Of a stretch of 45,439 nucleotides of DNA, positions 21,023-30,095 are shown piece by piece. The DNA comes from Gammaproteobacteria bacterium (GTDB taxonomy: Bacteria; Pseudomonadota; Gammaproteobacteria; Eutrophobiales; Eutrophobiaceae). The translations under genes and the position numbers were made by a program. Numbering within the stretch: the first letter of the stretch is position 1; every line of letters begins with the position of its first letter. The stretch is taken from NCBI GenBank assembly GCA_021773245.1, contig JAJFKK010000165.1, positions 1-45,439 of the forward strand, written 5' to 3'. The notes under the pieces were generated by a model, which was not told the DNA's origin, ran no database searches, and saw only the letters and a program-made list of their open reading frames with translations.

Positions 21023-21076
21023 AGGATTCTCCACTATATTTAATCTGAGCTTGTTAATAAGATCACAAATGAGCTA

Positions 21077-21090
21077 TTGATTTATATCAA
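21077..21090. promoter_or_regulatory. FNR/Anr-type box upstream of acs
   Basis: TTGAT-TTAT-ATCAA matches the FNR/Anr consensus (TTGAT-N4-ATCAA) at all ten defined positions. It lies upstream of acs only, since the neighbouring DUF4197 gene ends towards it. Oxygen-dependent control of acs is inferred. Confidence 0.6.
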
Positions 21091-21198
21091 TTTATATAGA
21101 ACGCCCACCAAATAGCCGTACATGATATACCTATCATGAGTTAAATTTAAATTTTCTTTATAGAAAAAATGAATAATGTTGGAATTTGCAACACAATC

Positions 21199-21954
21199 TT
21201 AACCTTGAGAAAATACCTTCTTCAATAAATCAGTCGTTCGAGCTGCCGGATTTTCACGAATTAACTTCTCTTCATTTGCAACAAGACTAAACAAACCATC
21301 AATTGCCTTATCAGTAACATATTTATCTAAATCAAGAGATTCAACATCGATAAATTTTGACATCATGCCTAAATTATCGATTAACGCCTTATATTTTTCC
21401 GTAACACCAACATTATTAGTGGCATTTTTTACTATCGGCAAAAATTGCTGTTGCAACTGACTTCCGCCTTTACTCTTTAGGTATTCAGTCGCCGCATTAT
21501 CAGACCCATTTAAAATTCCGTATGCATCTTCAATCGACATAGATTTGATTGTATTTCTAAAAATAGACATTGCTTTCGGAGTTGCTTCTTCAGCAGCTCG
21601 ATTCATCGATAATACAAATTGATCAGCAATTTTATCCTGTCCTATTTTTCTTAACCCTGATTCGACAGCTTGTAATTTTTCCGGCATAGGAATTTTGAGT
21701 TGCGGATGATTCAAAAAACCATTCTCTTTTCCTAATAAATTTACTGCAGATTGACTACCATTTATCAATGCCTCTTTTAAACCGGAAACAATTTCGTCAT
21801 TACTTAGACTATTACTAATATCCGATGCCCCTAACACTTCTGCTGATTTTTCTTTAAACACTTCAAAAAAATCATCCCAGGCTGCATGCGTAGATGTTGC
21901 TAATCCTATTAACAACAAGAAGAAAAAGAATTTTCTAATCGTTACAATTTTCAA
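21199..21954 (-). CDS. DUF4197 family exported protein
   Basis: A 251-residue protein with an N-terminal signal peptide (FFFFLLLIGLATSTHA, cleavage probably before AWDDF) and a helical mature part with VSGLKEALINGSQSAVNLLG and the C-terminal DKYVTDKAIDGLFSLVANEE block typical of DUF4197 (the final segment contains the family LxxVF ending). It is probably periplasmic; function is unknown in the family. The mature part lacks Cys. It stands alone between the OmpA-like gene and acs. Confidence 0.85.
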   Translation of the reverse strand: MKIVTIRKFFFFLLLIGLATSTHAAWDDFFEVFKEKSAEVLGASDISNSLSNDEIVSGLKEALINGSQSAVNLLGKENGFLNHPQLKIPMPEKLQAVESGLRKIGQDKIADQFVLSMNRAAEEATPKAMSIFRNTIKSMSIEDAYGILNGSDNAATEYLKSKGGSQLQQQFLPIVKNATNNVGVTEKYKALIDNLGMMSKFIDVESLDLDKYVTDKAIDGLFSLVANEEKLIRENPAARTTDLLKKVFSQG

Positions 21955-22020
21955 CTGAACGCCTCACTTTTAATTAATAAGTTTATTACTATTAATAAAC
22001 TCTAGCCAAAATTGAAATAA

Positions 22021-22052
22021 AAAAAAGGGCAATCTAATGATTGCCCTTTTTT
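22021..22052. terminator. Bidirectional intrinsic terminator
   Basis: AAAAAAGGGCAATC and GATTGCCCTTTTTT form a near-perfect stem with a 4-nt TAAT loop. The flanking A- and T-runs let it act on either strand; in context it ends the minus-strand OmpA-family transcript. Confidence 0.85.
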
Positions 22053-22077
22053 ATTTTAATATTTAAAAAATCAAATA

Positions 22078-22806
22078 TTAGCGTGCCAATATATCAACAC
22101 GTCGATTTGCTGCTCTTCCTTCGCTAGTATCATTAGAAGCTACAGGGTCACTCTCACCATTGCCTCTAATACTTAAGCTCGAAGCTGAAACACCTTGTGA
22201 AACCAGATAGTCTCTGACTGAATTAGCACGACGCTCTGACAATCTGTAATTAAAATCATCAGAAGATCTGCTATCAGTGTGGCCTTCAAGCGTAAAATGC
22301 GAGCTTGGATGCGCTTTTATTTTTCTAGCTGCATTATTCAAGATTGAAGTTGCTGAGCTGTTAAGAGCGTGACTACCAGTGGCAAAATGCACACCTTCCA
22401 ATGATAAAATCTTAATTGCACAACCGTTTGTATCAACAACAGTGCCTAATGGAGTTTCTACACATTGATCCAGATAGTCAGGTACACCGTCACCATCGTT
22501 ATCATTTGCACAGCCGCTACTATTAACAGGCACTCCGAGTGGCGTTCTTGGACACGCATCATCTACATCTAGTACACCATCACCATCTTCATCTTTCCAC
22601 TGGATTGTCTCTGAAGGAGCTGCCATTGGAGCTGGAGCTGCACCACAATTAGAACCAACGTCACCACTGCTCGCAATCCAACAATCTCCAAAACCTGTTT
22701 CCCATGACTGACCATCCGAAGTACTCCAATGTCCAGGATGAGCACTAACTCCCCCAACAAATACAACCATCGTTATTACTAATAAATATAATCTTGCTAT
22801 TTTCAT
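22078..22806 (-). CDS. OmpA-family protein with thrombospondin type 3 repeats
   Basis: An outer-membrane or periplasmic protein of 242 residues with a signal peptide (MKIARLYLLVITMVVFVGGV...). The middle has two calcium-binding type-3 repeats (DEDGDGVLDVDDACPRTP, DNDGDGVPDYLDQCVETP), and the C-terminal 110 residues form an OmpA-like peptidoglycan-binding domain (FTLEGHTDSR, RLSERRANSVRDYL, NRRVDILA). There is no eight-stranded barrel, so it is an anchor-type protein. The ATG at 22806 has GAGGGAG 4-5 nt upstream, making it a better start than the GTG five codons earlier. Confidence 0.93.
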   Translation of the reverse strand: MKIARLYLLVITMVVFVGGVSAHPGHWSTSDGQSWETGFGDCWIASSGDVGSNCGAAPAPMAAPSETIQWKDEDGDGVLDVDDACPRTPLGVPVNSSGCANDNDGDGVPDYLDQCVETPLGTVVDTNGCAIKILSLEGVHFATGSHALNSSATSILNNAARKIKAHPSSHFTLEGHTDSRSSDDFNYRLSERRANSVRDYLVSQGVSASSLSIRGNGESDPVASNDTSEGRAANRRVDILAR

Positions 22807-22902
22807 TTGACTCCCTCTCACTAATTTAACGTTATTCTTGATTATTGATTTTATGTCTAAAATTAAACATACCGTCTCTAATTTACAACTATAGCCTTAA
22901 AT

Positions 22903-24135
22903 TCACTTTGCTGCGTACTTATTTGATACATAATTATCAACAATTTCCCGAAATTCTGCAGCAATGTTCTCACCCCGTAATGTCACGGTTTTCTTACCAT
23001 CAACAAACACAGGGGCAGAAGGCAGCTCGCCTGTACCAGGTAGACTAATACCAATATCAGCATGTTTGCTTTCTCCCGGACCGTTTACAACACAGCCCAT
23101 GACAGCAAGCGTCATTTCTTCTACGCCATTGTATTGATCTCGCCAAATTGGCATCTGACTTCGTACATAAGCTTGAATATTATCAGCCAATTCCTGAAAA
23201 ACAGTACTCGTTGTTCGTCCACAGCCTGGGCAGGCTGTGACAAGTGGCGTAAATGAACGTAACCCCATTGTTTGCAACATTTCCTGAGCGACTATGACTT
23301 CTTTGCTTCGATCTCCACCGGGTTCAGGTGTTAAAGAAACTCGAATCGTATCACCTATACCTTCCTGTAATAAAATGCCCATGGCTGCAGTAGAAGCAAC
23401 AATTCCTTTAGAACCCATACCTGCTTCTGTTAAACCTAAATGCAGAGCATAGTCACAACGTGAAGCGATATCTCTATAAACTGCGATTAATTTTTGAACA
23501 CCGCTAACTTTACACGACAGAATAATATGATCTCGAGATAAACCTATCTCTTCAGCACGTGCTGCATTATCTAATGCTGAGATAATGAGAGCTTCTCGCA
23601 TCACATCATCAGCAGCCTGCGGCTCGGGAAGTTTTGAATTTTCATCCATCATTTTCGCTAATAGCACTTGATCAAGACTTCCCCAATTCACGCCAATTCG
23701 AACCGGTTTATCATATTCGATCGCTTTCTCAATCATGGTATTAAACTGGTCGTCTCTCTTTTTGCCAAATCCAACATTACCTGGATTAATTCGATATTTG
23801 GCAAGTGCTTGAGCGCATTCCGGATAATCTGTAAGTAACTTATGTCCGTTATAGTGAAAATCGCCAACTATAGGTACGTTACAACCTACAGCATCAAGTT
23901 TTTCCCAGATAGTAGCTACTTGCGCAGCTGATTCTTCATTATTAACTGTGATTCTGACTAACTCTGAACCAGATGCAGCAAGTTGTTGAATTTGTTTCGC
24001 AGTTGCTTCAGCATCCGCAGTATCCGTATTGGTCATTGATTGGACAACAACGGGATGACAACCACCCATAACAACGGAACCAACCTTAACTGCAACACTA
24101 TTACGTCTTCCGAGCGGACCAAAATCTGGGGACAT
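22903..24135 (-). CDS. ispG: 4-hydroxy-3-methylbut-2-enyl diphosphate synthase IspG (GcpE)
   Basis: A 410-residue [4Fe-4S] enzyme of the MEP isoprenoid pathway that converts MEcPP to HMBPP. The TIM-barrel N-terminus includes [12 protein letters not shown]. The cluster ligands are the two Cys in TACPGCGRT, the Cys in [11 protein letters not shown] and the Glu of that last motif. The length is slightly longer than in E. coli (372). It is divergent from fabA. It indicates use of the MEP pathway. Confidence 0.97.
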   Translation of the reverse strand: MSPDFGPLGRRNSVAVKVGSVVMGGCHPVVVQSMTNTDTADAEATAKQIQQLAASGSELVRITVNNEESAAQVATIWEKLDAVGCNVPIVGDFHYNGHKLLTDYPECAQALAKYRINPGNVGFGKKRDDQFNTMIEKAIEYDKPVRIGVNWGSLDQVLLAKMMDENSKLPEPQAADDVMREALIISALDNAARAEEIGLSRDHIILSCKVSGVQKLIAVYRDIASRCDYALHLGLTEAGMGSKGIVASTAAMGILLQEGIGDTIRVSLTPEPGGDRSKEVIVAQEMLQTMGLRSFTPLVTACPGCGRTTSTVFQELADNIQAYVRSQMPIWRDQYNGVEEMTLAVMGCVVNGPGESKHADIGISLPGTGELPSAPVFVDGKKTVTLRGENIAAEFREIVDNYVSNKYAAK

Positions 24136-24274
24136 ATGAAAACCTTACTAATGAATAGATATAATAAAACATGCAGTCTAATCAGCGAAAAGTCACTGTC
24201 AAGCTGGTAATTACAATGTTTTTAGTTATGAATTTGTTAGGAAAAAATAATTTCAGCATGAGATACTATTAAGA

Positions 24275-24790
24275 ATGAATAAGAAAAATAGTTTTACACG
24301 GGAAGAATTACTTGCCTGTGGGCGTGGGGAAATGTTCGGAGAAGGAAATGCTCAATTACCCCTTCCGAATATGCTAATGTTTGATCGTATTGTCGAAATT
24401 ACTGATGATGGCGGTTCTGTGGGTAAAGGCCAAATAATAGCTGAACTCGATATCACCCCCGAGCTCTGGTTTTTTGGTTGCCACTTTGTTGGTGATCCTG
24501 TTATGCCAGGTTGTTTGGGCTTAGATGCAATGTGGCAATTAGTCGGTTTTTTTCTAGGTTGGTCTGGCGCACCAGGGCGTGGTCGAGCTCTTGCTGCAGG
24601 AGATGTTAAATTTACCGGACAAGTTACCCCAAAAAACAAATTAGTCACCTATCATATAGATATGAAAAGAGTTGTATTAAGAAGATTGGTCATGGGTGTC
24701 GCCGATGCAACCATGTCCGTAGACGGAAAAGAAGTTTATGCCGCAAAGGATCTCCGAGTCGGTTTATTTAAATCAACTGAAGAATTTTAG
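24275..24790 (+). CDS. fabA: 3-hydroxydecanoyl-ACP dehydratase/isomerase FabA
   Basis: A 171-residue hot-dog enzyme (exact E. coli length class) that dehydrates 3-hydroxydecanoyl-ACP and isomerises trans-2 to cis-3 decenoyl-ACP, the branch point to unsaturated fatty acids. The catalytic His and Asp are in [20 protein letters not shown]. No strong Shine-Dalgarno is seen close to the ATG. fabB follows after 9 bp with its own ribosome binding site. Confidence 0.97.
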   Translation: MNKKNSFTREELLACGRGEMFGEGNAQLPLPNMLMFDRIVEITDDGGSVGKGQIIAELDITPELWFFGCHFVGDPVMPGCLGLDAMWQLVGFFLGWSGAPGRGRALAAGDVKFTGQVTPKNKLVTYHIDMKRVVLRRLVMGVADATMSVDGKEVYAAKDLRVGLFKSTEEF

Positions 24791-24799
24791 GAGCAGGAA

Positions 24800-26017
24800 T
24801 TGAAAAGAGTTGTTGTCACTGGAATGGGTATCGTATCCAGCATTGGAAATAATAAAACTGAAGTATTGAAATCTCTGAAGAACGCTACATCTGGTATTGA
24901 ATACTTCCCTGAATATGAAGAACTAGGTTTTCGCTCACATGTACATGGGTCGATAGATATTGATCTTGATTCATTAATTGATCGTAAACTTAAACGTTTT
25001 ATGGGTGACAGTGCGGCATATAGCTACATCGCAATGAATGAAGCGATTGAAGATGCCGGATTGGACGAAAACGATATTTCAAATATTCGTACTGGCTTAG
25101 TTGTTGGCTCTGGCGGAGGATCAAATAAAAATTTACAAGAATCCATTGATACATTGCGTGAACGTGGTGCAAGAAAAATTGGTCCAACAATGGTCCCTCG
25201 AATTATGGCCAGTACCAATAGTGCCTGTCTTTCTGTTGCTCATAAAATTAAAGGTGTTAACTATTCAATTAGTTCAGCTTGCGCGACCAGCGCACACTGT
25301 ATCGGTAATGCATATGAATTAATTCAGTTAGGTAAGCAAGACATTATTTTTGCTGGCGGCGGCGATGAAATTCACTGGACATCAACATTGTTATTTGACT
25401 GTATGGGCGCGCTTTCATCAAAGTATAATGACCAACCAGAAACAGCATCTCGCCCTTATGATGCAAACCGTGATGGTTTTGTTATTTCCGGTGGTGGTGG
25501 CATTCTTGTTCTCGAAGAACTGGAACACGCACTAGCGCGTGACGCAAAGATTTATGCTGAAGTAGTAGGTTATGGTGCAACATCAGATGGTGTAGATATG
25601 GTTAAACCTTCTGGCGAAGGTGCAGCAAGATGTATGCAACAAGCTATGCAAAATGTTGAAAACAAAATTGATTATATTAATGCACATGCGACCAGTACAC
25701 CTGCTGGAGATATTGCTGAATTAAATGCGATCAAAGAAGTCTTCCAAAATAAAGATATCCCTGTAGTGAGTGCAACGAAATCTCAAACAGGACATGGCCT
25801 CGGTGCAGCAGGAGCAAATGAATCCATCTATAGTTTATTGATGTTAGAAAATGACTTTATTGCTGAATCAATCAACATATCGGACATTGATCCAGGTGCA
25901 GAGGGTATGCCTATCGCCACTAAACGAAATGACAACGCCGGACTTAATACTATTATGTCTAATAGTTTTGGTTTTGGTGGTACTAATGCAACATTGGTTT
26001 TTCAAAAACCCGATTAA
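24800..26017 (+). CDS. fabB: 3-oxoacyl-ACP synthase I FabB
   Basis: A 405-residue ketosynthase that elongates the cis-3-decenoyl-ACP made by FabA. The Cys-His-His triad is in [28 protein letters not shown] and [13 protein letters not shown]. The start is TTG at 24800 with GGAG 6 nt upstream; it yields [14 protein letters not shown], the family N-terminus. It forms the classical fabAB pair with the preceding gene. Confidence 0.97.
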   Translation: MKRVVVTGMGIVSSIGNNKTEVLKSLKNATSGIEYFPEYEELGFRSHVHGSIDIDLDSLIDRKLKRFMGDSAAYSYIAMNEAIEDAGLDENDISNIRTGLVVGSGGGSNKNLQESIDTLRERGARKIGPTMVPRIMASTNSACLSVAHKIKGVNYSISSACATSAHCIGNAYELIQLGKQDIIFAGGGDEIHWTSTLLFDCMGALSSKYNDQPETASRPYDANRDGFVISGGGGILVLEELEHALARDAKIYAEVVGYGATSDGVDMVKPSGEGAARCMQQAMQNVENKIDYINAHATSTPAGDIAELNAIKEVFQNKDIPVVSATKSQTGHGLGAAGANESIYSLLMLENDFIAESINISDIDPGAEGMPIATKRNDNAGLNTIMSNSFGFGGTNATLVFQKPD

Positions 26018-26032
26018 CATTATGTTCATTTA

Positions 26033-26458
26033 ATGGAAGCCAAGCTCCTCGCCGTGCTTCTTAGCTGGACTGTAAATCTGTCTAGCTACTCGCATCCTGG
26101 AGAAGTGCCTGAAATTATTTTTAAACCTCACACCTTTTTTATCGATGCAGCATGTCAGGGTAATGTTAAATGTGATGCTGTAGCCTGGTATAACAATAAA
26201 GGAAGTGTATTTTTGGATAATCGACTTGAAGGCAATACAGATGCATTCACACGTAGCGTCGTCGTACATGAACTTGTACATTATCTCCAAGACTTGAGTG
26301 GAAAGTATCCTAAAATGGATTGTGAACTTCATGCCAAACGTGAACGCGAAGCATACTCAGTACAAAAACAATACCTGAATAAAATTGCCGGACGGTTTGT
26401 GGCTATGTATACAAAATATACGCCATGCTATGACTATTCGACAACATCTTCAAAATAA
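26033..26458 (+). CDS. Small HExxH putative metallopeptidase (DUF6647-like)
   Basis: A 141-residue protein starting 15 bp after fabB. It carries VVHELVHYLQ, a zinc-binding HExxH helix, with a further acidic stretch HAKREREAY downstream that could supply a third ligand. Four cysteines (CQGNVKC, DCEL, PCYD) suggest disulfides and an exported location, but the N-terminus is only a weak signal peptide candidate. It resembles small uncharacterised proteins of the DUF6647 type. Substrate and link to fatty acid synthesis are unknown. Confidence 0.65.
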   Translation: MEAKLLAVLLSWTVNLSSYSHPGEVPEIIFKPHTFFIDAACQGNVKCDAVAWYNNKGSVFLDNRLEGNTDAFTRSVVVHELVHYLQDLSGKYPKMDCELHAKREREAYSVQKQYLNKIAGRFVAMYTKYTPCYDYSTTSSK

Positions 26459-26499
26459 GAAACTACAATGATCTGAATTAGAATAGGGATAAATTAAAC

Positions 26500-28314
26500 G
26501 TGGATCATAATATATTAATATCTATTGCAAGCATTGGCATACTTGGCATTGGCTGCCAGTGGCTCGCATGGTGGGCACGACTACCAGCAATTCTTTTTTT
26601 ATTAATAGCCGGAATTGTTGTTGGCCCTGTCTTTGAGTATTTTAATCTAAGCTATCTTGATCCTGACGCTTTATTTGGTCAGCTACTTTTTCCTATTGTT
26701 TCCTTATCTGTTGCAGTCATTCTTTTTGAAGGAAGTTTAACCCTTAAGTTTGAAGATATTAAAGGTCATGGGAAGACCGTAAGAAATTTAATTTCAATTG
26801 GCGCGATTCTTACTTGGCTTATCATAGCCTACAGTACACATTACTTAATAAATTTTCCTTTCGAGCTTGCATTTCTTTTTGGAGCAGTAGTAATTGTTAC
26901 TGGTCCGACTGTCATCATTCCTATGTTAAGAACTGTTCGTCCTAATGCCAAAATTACGAATGTACTGCGTTGGGAAGGCATCACTATTGATCCTCTTGGT
27001 GCTTTACTCGCCGTTTTGGTTTTTGATTTTATTATTTCAGGTCAACAAAATAATGCTTTAGGTACAATTGTAATTACCTTTGGAAAAATAATATTAACCG
27101 GTTTCTCTATCGGCTTTATTAATGGTTGGTTTTTAGGTGAATTATTACGTAAACAACTCGTACCTCAATACTTGCGTAATGTTATTACGTTAATTACGGT
27201 ATCTGCCGTTTATGTTTTATCTGACACGATTGAACTTGAATCCGGTTTACTCGCTGTTACGGTCATGGGTATGACTATGGCAAACATGAAAGAAATGGAT
27301 ATCAATGACATACTCGATTTTAAAGAGAGTTTAAGCCTGTTATTAATATCAGGCCTTTTTATTATTCTTGCAGCACGAATTGAATTTTACCAATTTATTC
27401 AAATTGGCTGGCCAGCTTTAGGTATCCTTGCTATCACAATGTTAGTCGCAAGACCTATTTCTGTATTCGTTTCTTCATTCGGCTCAGACTTATCATTTAA
27501 TGAAAAGCTGATGATTTCCTGGATAGGCCCACGAGGAATCGTTGCCGCAGCAGTATCCGCCTTATTCGCATTACGCCTTGAAAATGCAGGTTATGTAGAA
27601 GCGGCTTTACTTGTTCCTCTTACTTTTCTTATCATCATTGGTACTGTCGTCATACAAAGTGCAACGGCAAGTTATATTGCTATTTTATTAAAAGTACGTG
27701 AACCCTCACCAACAGGAATATTAATTATCGGTGCAGGTAATGTTGCACGCGCAATTGGCAAAGAACTTCAAGCTCAAGGTTTCAAAATTGTGCTAACTGA
27801 TAGCACATGGGAAAATACCAGCCTGGCTCGTATGGAAGGTTTAGAAACTTATTACGGCAATCCTATCTCAGAACATGCTGACAGAAATCTCAACTTACTT
27901 GGATTAGGAAAAGTACTGGCTATGTCTGGAAGAGGCAGCCTCGATACCTTGGCCTGTTTAAGATTTAAATCTGAATTTGGTGTAAACAACGTTTACGAAT
28001 TAAAAACCACTCGTGAAAAACATATTTCGGATAAACACATTATTTCTACCCGACATCGGGGTTATGAACTTTTCGGTGAAGATTATGATTATGGTAATTT
28101 GGCCTATCGTTTGAGAAACGGAGCTGAATTAAAAAGCACTCAACTAAGTGATGAATTTACCTTTGAACAATATCTAAAAGAATACGGCGAACGCGTTATC
28201 CCTATGTTTGCTATAGATAATAAGCAGCGATTACAAATTTTTGTATCAAATGGAACGATGAAACCTGAATCAGGATGGATAATCACCGGAATGATTCAAG
28301 CCAAACCAGCATAA
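26500..28314 (+). CDS. CPA-type cation:proton antiporter with TrkA-N (RCK) domain
   Basis: A 604-residue membrane protein. About 12-13 membrane segments cover residues 1-400 with the Na+/H+ exchanger-like fold (ARLPAILFLLIAGIVVGPVF, DPLGALLAVLVFDF, WIGPRGIVAAAVSALFAL). A cytoplasmic NAD-binding TrkA-N domain follows from about 407 (GILIIGAGNVARAIGKELQA). It should exchange Na+ or K+ for protons, gated by nucleotide. The start is GTG at 26500 with AGGGATAAAT upstream. Ion specificity cannot be read from sequence. Confidence 0.9.
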   Translation: MDHNILISIASIGILGIGCQWLAWWARLPAILFLLIAGIVVGPVFEYFNLSYLDPDALFGQLLFPIVSLSVAVILFEGSLTLKFEDIKGHGKTVRNLISIGAILTWLIIAYSTHYLINFPFELAFLFGAVVIVTGPTVIIPMLRTVRPNAKITNVLRWEGITIDPLGALLAVLVFDFIISGQQNNALGTIVITFGKIILTGFSIGFINGWFLGELLRKQLVPQYLRNVITLITVSAVYVLSDTIELESGLLAVTVMGMTMANMKEMDINDILDFKESLSLLLISGLFIILAARIEFYQFIQIGWPALGILAITMLVARPISVFVSSFGSDLSFNEKLMISWIGPRGIVAAAVSALFALRLENAGYVEAALLVPLTFLIIIGTVVIQSATASYIAILLKVREPSPTGILIIGAGNVARAIGKELQAQGFKIVLTDSTWENTSLARMEGLETYYGNPISEHADRNLNLLGLGKVLAMSGRGSLDTLACLRFKSEFGVNNVYELKTTREKHISDKHIISTRHRGYELFGEDYDYGNLAYRLRNGAELKSTQLSDEFTFEQYLKEYGERVIPMFAIDNKQRLQIFVSNGTMKPESGWIITGMIQAKPA

Positions 28315-28351
28315 ATAATACGTATTCAAAACCTTGAATAGCCTAGATTAC

Positions 28352-28367
28352 TGTGACAACTGTCACA
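28352..28367. promoter_or_regulatory. CRP/Vfr-type binding site 1
   Basis: TGTGA-CAACTG-TCACA is a perfect match to the CRP half-sites with a 6-bp spacer, and is itself a 7-bp inverted repeat with AC at the centre. It lies in the gap between two genes that end towards each other, so it cannot serve either flanking gene; it would serve the candidate small RNA. Confidence 0.6.
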
Positions 28368-28401
28368 AAATAACGACAGTTACAGTATATCTACATAAAA
28401 C

Positions 28402-28417
28402 TGTGAACCTCGTCACA
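28402..28417. promoter_or_regulatory. CRP/Vfr-type binding site 2
   Basis: TGTGA-ACCTCG-TCACA, again a perfect CRP half-site pair, centred 50 bp downstream of site 1 and about 47 bp upstream of the predicted transcription start of the candidate RNA. The spacing is close to, but not exactly, a class II activator position. Confidence 0.65.
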
Positions 28418-28444
28418 GCCAACTTTCAATCTCTACACTAGACT

Positions 28445-28450
28445 TATAAT
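28445..28450 (+). promoter_or_regulatory. Predicted -10 box (TATAAT) of the candidate small RNA
   Basis: A perfect TATAAT with only a weak -35 (TTTCAA-like) upstream, as expected for an activator-dependent promoter. It directs transcription towards the hairpin at 28498-28557. Confidence 0.5.
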
Positions 28451-28456
28451 CACTAG

Positions 28457-28557
28457 CTTAAATAAATTTATCCTCCTTATAGATGATTGTGAGCAAAGTC
28501 TGGGGATACACATAACCTTCCTCCCCCATGTGAGTTATGTGTCTCCAGGCTTTTTTT
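28457..28557 (+). ncRNA. Candidate CRP-controlled small RNA with anti-Shine-Dalgarno motifs
   Basis: A predicted transcript of about 100 nt in the 261-bp gap between convergent genes. It has an unstructured 5' part with CCTCCTTA (28472-28479), identical to the last eight bases of 16S rRNA and complementary to TAAGGAGG. Then follows an imperfect stem (ACACATAAC with GTTATGTGT, plus lower pairs) whose 17-nt loop holds TTCCTCCCCC, and a run of seven T. No open reading frame with a ribosome binding site fits. Function by pairing to ribosome binding sites, as known for the CRP-activated CyaR RNA of enterobacteria, is inference; sequence homology to CyaR is not claimed. Confidence 0.5.
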
Positions 28558-28575
28558 ATGCCTGTAATATTTAGT

Positions 28576-29643
28576 TCAAAAGTAAGTAACGAATATATAG
28601 ACAAAAACACTGAATGCGATAGCAAACCCTACCGCTAATGGCAGATAAAAATTATTTTTTTTCTCTTTCGTCTCACGACTATTAGACTTTTTATTATAAC
28701 TGCTGGCAGCTAAACGCCATTGCGTTTGAGTAGACACACTTGGATCTTCCAACATAGCACGCCATTCCTGCACGGATTGAGGTCTTTCCTTATGGTTACT
28801 TCTTAAAGAATGTTCAATTGCTCTTAATAAGAAAGTTGAAAACCGCTTACTGTGTTTATCTAACTCATTCCAAATTTCATCAATCGCTTGCTCACCAGTA
28901 TGTCTATTCCGAAATGTGGAATCCATCGGTGGTTCACCAGTTATCGCTTTATAACACGTTGCTCCTAAGGAATAGATATCCGTCCAGGGTCCCTGCATAT
29001 CACTTCTGGCATAATACTGCTCAAAAGGTGCATAACCGGGCGTAACAACCTTGGTTAACGTCATTGTCTCTTCACCTATTGCCTGTCGTGCCGATCCAAA
29101 ATCCAATAAAATAGCTGTGCCATCCTCACGAATAAATATATTTCCTGGCTTGATGTCTCTGTGAATAAATCTAGCTTCATGCAGTACTTCCAAGCCATCA
29201 ATCAGGCCGAGCAACAAACCCATTAGTTCTTCTTCACTAGGTTGCCCATCTCGAAGCAGCTTTTCATGGAAACTTATTCCATGTTCATAACTCATCACCA
29301 TGTAAGCTGTATTATTTTCTTCAAATACTGAATAAACACGGACAATATTATTGTGGTTGAATTTTGAAAGTGTTCGAGCTTCTCGTATGAAACGCTCCAT
29401 GCCCCATACCAGTTTTTCACTCATCTCCTTTGTAAGCGTCTGGAGAGTATAATCATTACCACGCCCAGCAATATCACGAGGCATAAATTCCTTTATAGCT
29501 ACTTCTCGCTCAAGGTTATTATCTTGCGCTAAATAGGTAATACCAAAACCACCTTGTCCAAGCACACCTTTTATGGTGTAACACTGCAATTCATAACCGG
29601 CGGGTAAAGCTTTAGGTTCAATCTTTGAAGGTCTTTCAGACAT
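28576..29643 (-). CDS. Membrane-anchored Ser/Thr protein kinase
   Basis: A 355-residue Hanks-type kinase: glycine loop LGQGGFGITYLAQD, Lys in EVAIKEFMP, catalytic loop FIHRDIKPGNIF, DFG in LLDFGSARQ and YAPFEQY in the activation segment. The C-terminus has one hydrophobic segment (PLAVGFAIAFSVFVYIFVTY, about 332-352), leaving no extracytoplasmic domain of any size. It is paralogous to the 13639-15300 kinase through the kinase domain only. No substrate or phosphatase gene is adjacent. Confidence 0.92.
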   Translation of the reverse strand: MSERPSKIEPKALPAGYELQCYTIKGVLGQGGFGITYLAQDNNLEREVAIKEFMPRDIAGRGNDYTLQTLTKEMSEKLVWGMERFIREARTLSKFNHNNIVRVYSVFEENNTAYMVMSYEHGISFHEKLLRDGQPSEEELMGLLLGLIDGLEVLHEARFIHRDIKPGNIFIREDGTAILLDFGSARQAIGEETMTLTKVVTPGYAPFEQYYARSDMQGPWTDIYSLGATCYKAITGEPPMDSTFRNRHTGEQAIDEIWNELDKHSKRFSTFLLRAIEHSLRSNHKERPQSVQEWRAMLEDPSVSTQTQWRLAASSYNKKSNSRETKEKKNNFYLPLAVGFAIAFSVFVYIFVTYF

Positions 29644-29727
29644 TATGGATTTAACAATTATTGATTATGTATAGCAAGGCTAGAAGTTGTGTAACAAAGA
29701 GTATTTTTAGGTGGGAAATACGATAGA

Positions 29728-29750
29728 TGCCCGAGATAAATTCTCGGGCA
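29728..29750. terminator. Stable hairpin downstream of the 79-residue gene
   Basis: TGCCCGAGA and TCTCGGGCA form a perfect 9-bp stem with a 5-nt loop, about 23 bp after the stop of the minus-strand small gene and in front of nothing on the plus strand. No T-run follows on either strand, so it may be a stability or Rho-related element rather than an intrinsic terminator. Confidence 0.4.
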
Positions 29751-29772
29751 CAAAATTGATTAGCACGCTTAA

Positions 29773-30012
29773 TTATGTAGAATCACATGCTTTGAGAGCA
29801 CGATATGCCTTGCTTCCTTTATCTACTGTCGCACCTGACTCAGAACCATCCGTAAATATCGTAGCATTATCTTCATCACGATACTTATGACCTTCTTCCC
29901 AATGCTTCACATCAGCATAAAATTCAAGCGCAGATCGCATAATCCTGTTTTGTTTTTCCAGTTTTTCAATTTGTTCCGCTTGCCCACTATCAGATTTACT
30001 ACCAAATATCAT
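29773..30012 (-). CDS. Small hypothetical protein with phage-like ALEFYAD motif
   Basis: A 79-residue protein with a short coiled-coil N-terminus (QAEQIEKLEKQNRIMRSALE) followed by ALEFYADVKHW and a polar, GSK-rich end (VDKGSKAYRALKACDS). The ALEFYAD block followed by W and a C-terminal 'GxxAxxAL' end is common in small phage and plasmid proteins of unknown function. A GGAG ribosome binding site precedes the ATG. No other phage gene is seen nearby. Confidence 0.6.
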   Translation of the reverse strand: MIFGSKSDSGQAEQIEKLEKQNRIMRSALEFYADVKHWEEGHKYRDEDNATIFTDGSESGATVDKGSKAYRALKACDST

Positions 30013-30095
30013 GGAAACTCCTCCATAAAGCTCTATTCAAAGATACTAGCATTATTATATCGTTTTTCAATAATGATACTTTTTATTATATTCCG

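Noticed and set aside
24352-24648. Antisense frame inside fabA
   Set aside because: It is a shadow of fabA with no own ribosome binding site; FabA motifs are clear on the other strand.
28498-28557. The hairpin as just the terminator of the antiporter gene
   Set aside because: It is almost 190 bp after the antiporter stop, behind two CRP-type sites and a TATAAT, so a separate transcript fits better, though it may also stop read-through.
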